Of a stretch of 64,000 bases of DNA, positions 63,883 through 64,000 are shown piece after piece; the stretch's first letter is position 1; each line of letters starts with the position of its first letter. The translations under genes were made by a program, and so were the position numbers. The notes below the pieces were generated by a model. The model did not search any database, was not told the origin of the DNA, and was given only the letters and a program-made list of their open reading frames with translations. Source of the stretch: Paratinospora sagittata (lineage: Eukaryota; Streptophyta; Magnoliopsida; Ranunculales; Menispermaceae); contig CM069607.1 in the NCBI GenBank assembly GCA_035771175.1, forward strand, positions 5,143,501-5,207,500, in the 5' to 3' direction.

Positions 63883-64000
63883 TTGTTCGACCCTAACAGG
63901 CCGAACATATCTCATTTGTTCGGCCCATCAAGGTTGGACAAAAAAGAAAAAGAAAAAGAAAAAACCAAAAAATACATTGTCCAACCCACTAAGGTCGGAC
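63883..64000. repeat. Three ~23-bp hairpin-forming repeats at the window edge
   Basis: TGTTCGACC...GGCCGAACA (63883-63907), TGTTCGGCC...GGTTGGACA (63917-63940) and TGTCCAACC...GGTCGGAC (63978-64000) are variants of one self-complementary unit. An AAAGAAAAAG tract lies between the last two. The array may continue past the window. Confidence 0.6.

Overview
The window is nuclear DNA from a flowering plant, most likely a eudicot; I cannot name the species. The evidence is long AT-rich introns with GT-AG boundaries, plant-specific protein families (BPM MATH-BTB protein, TDY-type MAP kinase, plant mobile domain), telo-box and G-box promoter motifs, and plant transposon families. No prokaryotic features, rRNA, tRNA or CRISPR were seen.

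Four protein-coding genes were assembled exon by exon, each with a continuous frame. (1) An alpha/beta hydrolase on + (CDS 5957-25893, 14 exons, 585 aa). (2) Mitochondrial elongation factor Tu on + (27714-42749, 12 exons, 451 aa). (3) A BPM1/2-type MATH-BTB protein on + (46043-49956, 4 exons, 418 aa). (4) An MPK16-type MAP kinase on - (52696-59232, 10 exons, 564 aa). BPM and MPK16 converge on a shared 3' region, and their adjacency matches what I recall of the Arabidopsis BPM1-MPK16 locus. The four do not form one pathway: organelle translation, ubiquitin-ligase adaptor, MAPK signalling, and a serine hydrolase carrying a C-terminal ubiquitin-interacting-motif-like helix.

The rest is shaped by transposons. 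1-5.4 kb: a 4.06-kb Mutator-like element with 160-bp terminal inverted repeats and a 9-bp target duplication, ending about 30 bp before promoter-like sequence of the hydrolase gene. It carries a broken plant-mobile-domain gene, a small hAT element and an eight-copy ~165-bp tandem array. 7.1-12.5 kb: an antisense Ty1/copia retrotransposon with ATAGC target duplications in hydrolase intron 1. 29.5-35.3 kb: a three-level nest in EF-Tu intron 4 (a 5'-truncated LINE, containing a gag-protease-only copia element, containing a hAT miniature element), each level with its own target duplication. SINEs, TIR elements and dispersed repeats sit in other introns. 44-45.5 kb holds copia debris. 50-54 kb holds decayed duplicates of BPM-region sequence and LINE-end remnants. 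60.1-64 kb is AT-rich with small repeats and no recognised gene.

Limits: protein identities come from recognised family motifs, without database search. UTR ends, transcription starts and polyadenylation sites were not determined. All repeat similarities were judged by eye.
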